22,843 nt of DNA, taken from Ophiosphaerella korrae. Taxonomy: Eukaryota; Ascomycota; Dothideomycetes; Pleosporales; Phaeosphaeriaceae. Positions 19,861 to 22,843 of the stretch are shown piece after piece. The stretch lies in the NCBI GenBank assembly GCA_028456385.1, contig JALNQF010000557.1, positions 1 to 22,843 of the forward strand. The letters run 5' to 3'. The position numbers were made by a program, and so were the translations under genes. The notes beneath the pieces are model-generated. The model had not been told where the DNA came from. It saw nothing but the letters and a program-made list of their open reading frames with translations, and did not search any database. Position 1 is the stretch's first letter; the number at the start of each line of letters is the position of its first letter.

Positions 19861-20302
19861 TATTAAGACCTTAGAACTAGTAAAGGTAACGAGGGTAAGT
19901 AGGCTTCTATAAGACGGGCGAGGTTAATAAACAAGTTAGTTACTTAGCTTAATTAATAGTTAGCTCTTATTAGAGTATTACAAGGTATATAAGTATTAAT
20001 AAGTAGATAAGAATCTAATTAAAGTATTAGTTGTAATACTCTATTAGGATAAGAGGTAAAAAAAAGATTAAACATAATAGTTTATAAAGGTCTATTAACG
20101 TTCCTATATACTTACTATCTAGCGTTTATTCTTAAGCGCTTACTCTAGAGCGTTTACTCTAGAGCGCTTATTCTAGAGCGTTTACTCTAGAGTATTTACT
20201 CTAGAGCGTTTACTACTAAATAGTTACGTGTTCTACTACGCTGTATTACTTAGCCTAATTACGTATAATATAATAGCTTACCTACTACTTAGTATTGTAA
20301 CA
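19861..20302 (-). repeat. LTR2 copy B, 3' LTR of a family-2 gypsy element
   Basis: 442 bp, nearly identical to copy A apart from 14-bp repeat number and RIP differences. On the minus strand it starts TGTTACAATACTAAG. To its right the minus strand shows a polypurine tract (AAGAAAGAGAGATAG), so it is a 3' LTR with its internal region at 20303 and above. It is inserted in a family-1 gypsy pol gene. Confidence 0.85.
20122..20218. repeat. 14-bp minisatellite inside LTR2
   Basis: Units of GCGTTTACTCTAGA and close variants start at 20136, 20150, 20164, 20178 and 20192, with degenerate units on both sides. Copy A has only two such clear units (17223, 17237). Each unit contains the palindrome CTCTAGAG at its junction with the next. 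Confidence 0.88.
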
Positions 20303-22560
20303 CTATCTCTCTTTCTTACGCTAAGTCTATCCTTAGGCCTAGGCCTCTATTAGCTAGGTCTAGCTTATAAGTAGTTTACCCTACCTTCTAGTTAAAAACT
20401 ATCTTACTATAATATCGCCTCTCTTATAGTCTTATAGACTTTATCTCTTATTAGAAATCTTTACTATAAACTATATTTCTAAAATACCTTATCTATATTA
20501 TTCTCTTTTAGGTATTCCTTATTTTATTATACTAGATTTTACTCTAAAGTATACTAAGTGCACTTGTATAGAGTGTCCTTATATTAGTATAACCTAAGAG
20601 TTATTTAATTAAACTTGTAAAGAGTTCTATAAAAAAGTCGATAATAATAAAAAACTTCTTACTATTATTATTACCTATTTACTACGTAATAAGAAAATAT
20701 TAAAATCTACTAAAGAGCGTACTTATTATAAGGCCTTATACTTGGTATTAGAGTTAAAGTAAGAAAGTAATAAGGTTTTAGTATAAGTTCTTAACTATTC
20801 TACTACTACTATTAATATTACCTCTTCTCTTACTATCTAGTCTACTATTAGCTTATTAGATAAATTTATTATAACTAAGGGCGCTTTATAGGCTCTATAT
20901 AGTTAGGTTTATTATAGAACTTTCTTCTACTAATATATCTATTATATCCTAGCTATAGCTTTGTATATCTTATATATTCTAGTATATTGTACTTGCTTTT
21001 TACTTTCTTAAGTATCTACTAATAATTCTATAGATTAGCTTTAGGTTCCTATATATTTTTACTTACTAGGTAGCTTTTCTATTTTACTAGCTACTCTTAG
21101 AGAAACTATATACTTTAGAAGGCGTTGCGTCCTATTTCTTAATATCCTTATAAGTCTTTAACTTTAAACTTATTGTCCTCCTCTTTCTAATATTAGAATT
21201 ATCGCTATACTAGTATTTTTAGCTTAGCTAGTTCTAGTAGGCTTGTATAGAACTTAGGGTATACTTTAGCGTCTTTAGGTAGTTCTAGTATTTTTGTTAC
21301 TAGCCTATTATCTTCTTTAACTAAAAATAGTCTAACCTTAATATAATCTAGTCTTTTACTAAGTCGCTTTATTTATAGATTTTTTATATAAAGATACGCT
21401 TTATCCTCTTCTTTTAGCTAAAGTGCTATTTTTTATTTTTAATTAATATATAAGATACTTTATTTCTAAGCTTCTTCTAGTTTTTACCTTATCTTATTGT
21501 AAAGTTCTTGTATATCTTCTACTCTAACTAATACTACTTCTATCTTAGGTCCTAGTAGTATTCTCTTAAATAAATTAGAGTGTATCTTGTAGTTTGTAAA
21601 ATATAGTGTTTTACTTATTACTTCTAAGTACTTATTATTGTATACTAATTGTACTATAAGTAATAGTAATACCTAATTATTCTACTTCTAATTACTATAA
21701 ATCCTTAGGTATATCTTTAATATCCTATTAGTCTATTCTATCTATCTATCTATCTATAGATAATAGGCTATTAATAGCTTTCTTTTTATCTCTATTACTA
21801 TAAGTAGCGTTATCTAGTAATTAGACGTAAAAAGCTTATCTCTATTACTAATAATACTTTTTAGTATCTTATATCTTTATATTAGTATATCTAGTAGTAC
21901 GTGTCTTAGCTAATCTACTATATAGTTACTTTAGAATTTCTCTATCTTAGCGTATTTTATAAATTAGTCTACAATTACTATTATTATATTATATCCTATT
22001 CTTATTACTAGGTCCTTTAATATTAGTAGTCCTATAATAAAGTCTATTGCAACGTCTATCTATAGTTCTTCTAGTATCTTAATTACCTATATTTCTCTAT
22101 AAGGTATATATATCTTATACTTATTCTTTTAGTAATCTACGTATTCTTTAATAAACTACGTTACTTTCTCCTTTATTTTACTAAATCTATAGTTCCTCTA
22201 GATTAGTTCTATAGTTCGTGCAATCCCTAGGTACTTATATACTAGGTTGTTATAGTATTATTATATAATTACTTCTTATAATTCTTCTAGAACTTTATTT
22301 ATAATCCTAACTAGGTTGTTAATTTCTTGCTCCTTTACTAGTCGTGTGTTTAGTACTAGGTATCTTTATCTATTATCTTAGAGTATAGCTTCTTTTACTA
22401 CTTGTCTCTTTCCTATAATATTATATCTTTAGCTAAGCGCGTCTACTTAGCTATTTTCCTTACCTAGTACGTACTAGATCTTGAATTTATACTATCCTAG
22501 TAGTTCTAACTATTATATTTACTTATCCTTTAACTTCTTACTTATTATAAAGTATATGTA
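20303..22560 (-). pseudogene. 3' half of family-2 gypsy chromovirus pol, RIPed and interrupted
   Basis: Minus-strand reading, 5' to 3': RNase H end at about 22560-22430 (YFIISKKLKDK, YKFKI-YVLGKENS-VDALS); integrase zinc domain at about 22290-22190 (YKYLGIARTIELI); integrase core at about 22110-21830 (YREI-VIKILEEL, VAIDFIIGL, IGYNIIIVIVD-FIKYAKI, SIISNRDK); the block before the chromodomain at about 21350-21240 (DYIKVRLFLVKEDNRLVTKILELPKDAKVYP); chromodomain at about 21200-21040 (FKVKDL, LVSKNI-EPKANL). No clear frame is seen between about 20960 and the polypurine tract. All domains carry TAA/TAG stops. The RNase H frame is lost at about 22555, where other DNA begins; the RT, protease and gag are not in the window. 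Confidence 0.82.
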
Positions 22561-22596
22561 AGGGAGTTATCCCTTATATCTCTTATTTTCGCACTA

Positions 22597-22747
22597 ATGT
22601 TAGTAAGTTTGCAACTTACTAACATAGCAAACTTACTAACATTACAAACTTACTAACATGTTAGTAAGTTTGCAACTTACTAACATCGCAAACTTACTAA
22701 CATTGCGAACTTACTAACATGTTAGTAAGTTTACAACTTACTAACAT
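22597..22747. repeat. 61-bp-period array of near-perfect palindromes
   Basis: A 29-bp near-palindrome (ATGTTAGTAAGTT, a 3-base centre, AACTTACTAACAT) occurs at 22597, 22658 and 22719, exactly 61 bp apart. Between them lie two direct copies of the right arm each (ACTTACTAACAT preceded by GCAA, ACAA or GCGA). Altogether there are ten copies of the TACTAAC core, seven on the plus strand and three on the minus. Position, next to the break in family-2 pol and before what may be a pogo N-terminus, fits the subterminal transposase-binding repeats of a DNA transposon. The differences between units are mostly G/A, as RIP would leave. Confidence 0.85.
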
Positions 22748-22843
22748 TCAACTACCTTTCTACTTTTAGTTAGCGCTTAGTAGGCTACTAGGTATATATA
22801 CCTAGTACTTACTTAGATAGCTTTATCTACTATTTACTCTTTT
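22748..22843 (+). pseudogene. Possible start of a pogo-type transposase running off the window
   Basis: This AT-rich 96 bp has no domain visible on its own. If its final 20 bases are placed on the identical first 20 bases of the window, the frame passes without a shift into the pogo transposase at position 1, and the joined stretch has roughly, though slightly less than, the length expected between the helix-turn-helix and the IANKLL block. That supports, but does not prove, that it is the 5' part of the same element or of a close copy. Confidence 0.4.
22824..22843. repeat. 20-bp direct repeat at the window ends, right copy
   Basis: Identical to positions 1-20. A 20-base suffix-prefix match located exactly at both ends is very unlikely by chance, even in this simple AT-rich sequence. 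Confidence 0.9.

Noticed and set aside
9883..22560. AT-rich mitochondrial DNA or linear plasmid
   Set aside because: The stretch resolves into gypsy elements with LTRs, polypurine tracts and RIP-type stops, not mitochondrial genes.
22597..22747. CRISPR-like array
   Set aside because: Spacers are not unique; the intervals are made of the same arm sequence. The context is eukaryotic.
22597..22747. TACTAAC motifs as intron branch points
   Set aside because: Ten copies on both strands in palindromes, with no coding exon around them, do not fit an intron.
1..22843. Starship-type giant element
   Set aside because: No DUF3435 tyrosine recombinase gene was seen and the cargo island is small. The 20-bp end repeat alone is not enough.

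Overview
The window looks like chromosomal DNA of a filamentous ascomycete (Pezizomycotina; a Dothideomycete is plausible but not shown). Two things point there. One gene has the fungus-specific HET domain joined to NB-ARC and TPR modules. Most of the rest is transposon DNA in the state left by repeat-induced point mutation (RIP): long stretches with almost no CA/TG dinucleotides, very rich in TA, whose decayed reading frames are broken mainly by TAA and TAG in place of Gln and Trp codons.

Layout. 1-1490: RIP-degraded pogo-type transposase cut by the window edge. 1694-1918: end of a gypsy-type LTR ('LTR1'). 1919-2689: end of a Ty1/copia pol gene with stops. 2690-3510: GC-rich simple repeats. 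3511-8844: the only healthy, unmutated island, holding two convergent genes, a 1039-codon HET/NB-ARC/TPR NLR-type protein (+) and a small nucleoside 2-deoxyribosyltransferase-like protein (-). 8845-9440: two N-terminal scraps of pogo-type transposases. 9441-16437: a gypsy chromovirus on the minus strand with recognisable Gag, protease, RT, RNase H, integrase and chromodomain, flanked by two LTRs that do not match each other in U3. 16438-22560: nested pieces of two gypsy chromovirus families. 22597-22747: a 61-bp-period array of palindromes, probably the subterminal region of another pogo element. The window ends with the same 20 bases with which it begins.

How the parts relate. HET-NLR proteins are the main class of fungal allorecognition and cell-death regulators. 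They often sit in repeat-rich, fast-evolving places, and some are encoded beside their effector. Here the neighbour is a small nucleoside-processing enzyme of a fold related to TIR-type NAD/nucleotide hydrolases. A functional link between the two is a hypothesis resting only on adjacency and fold. The RIP signal stops on both sides of the island inside inverted copies of LTR1, so the genes lie in a sharply bounded protected pocket. All domain calls were made by reading translations by eye; no database search was run.
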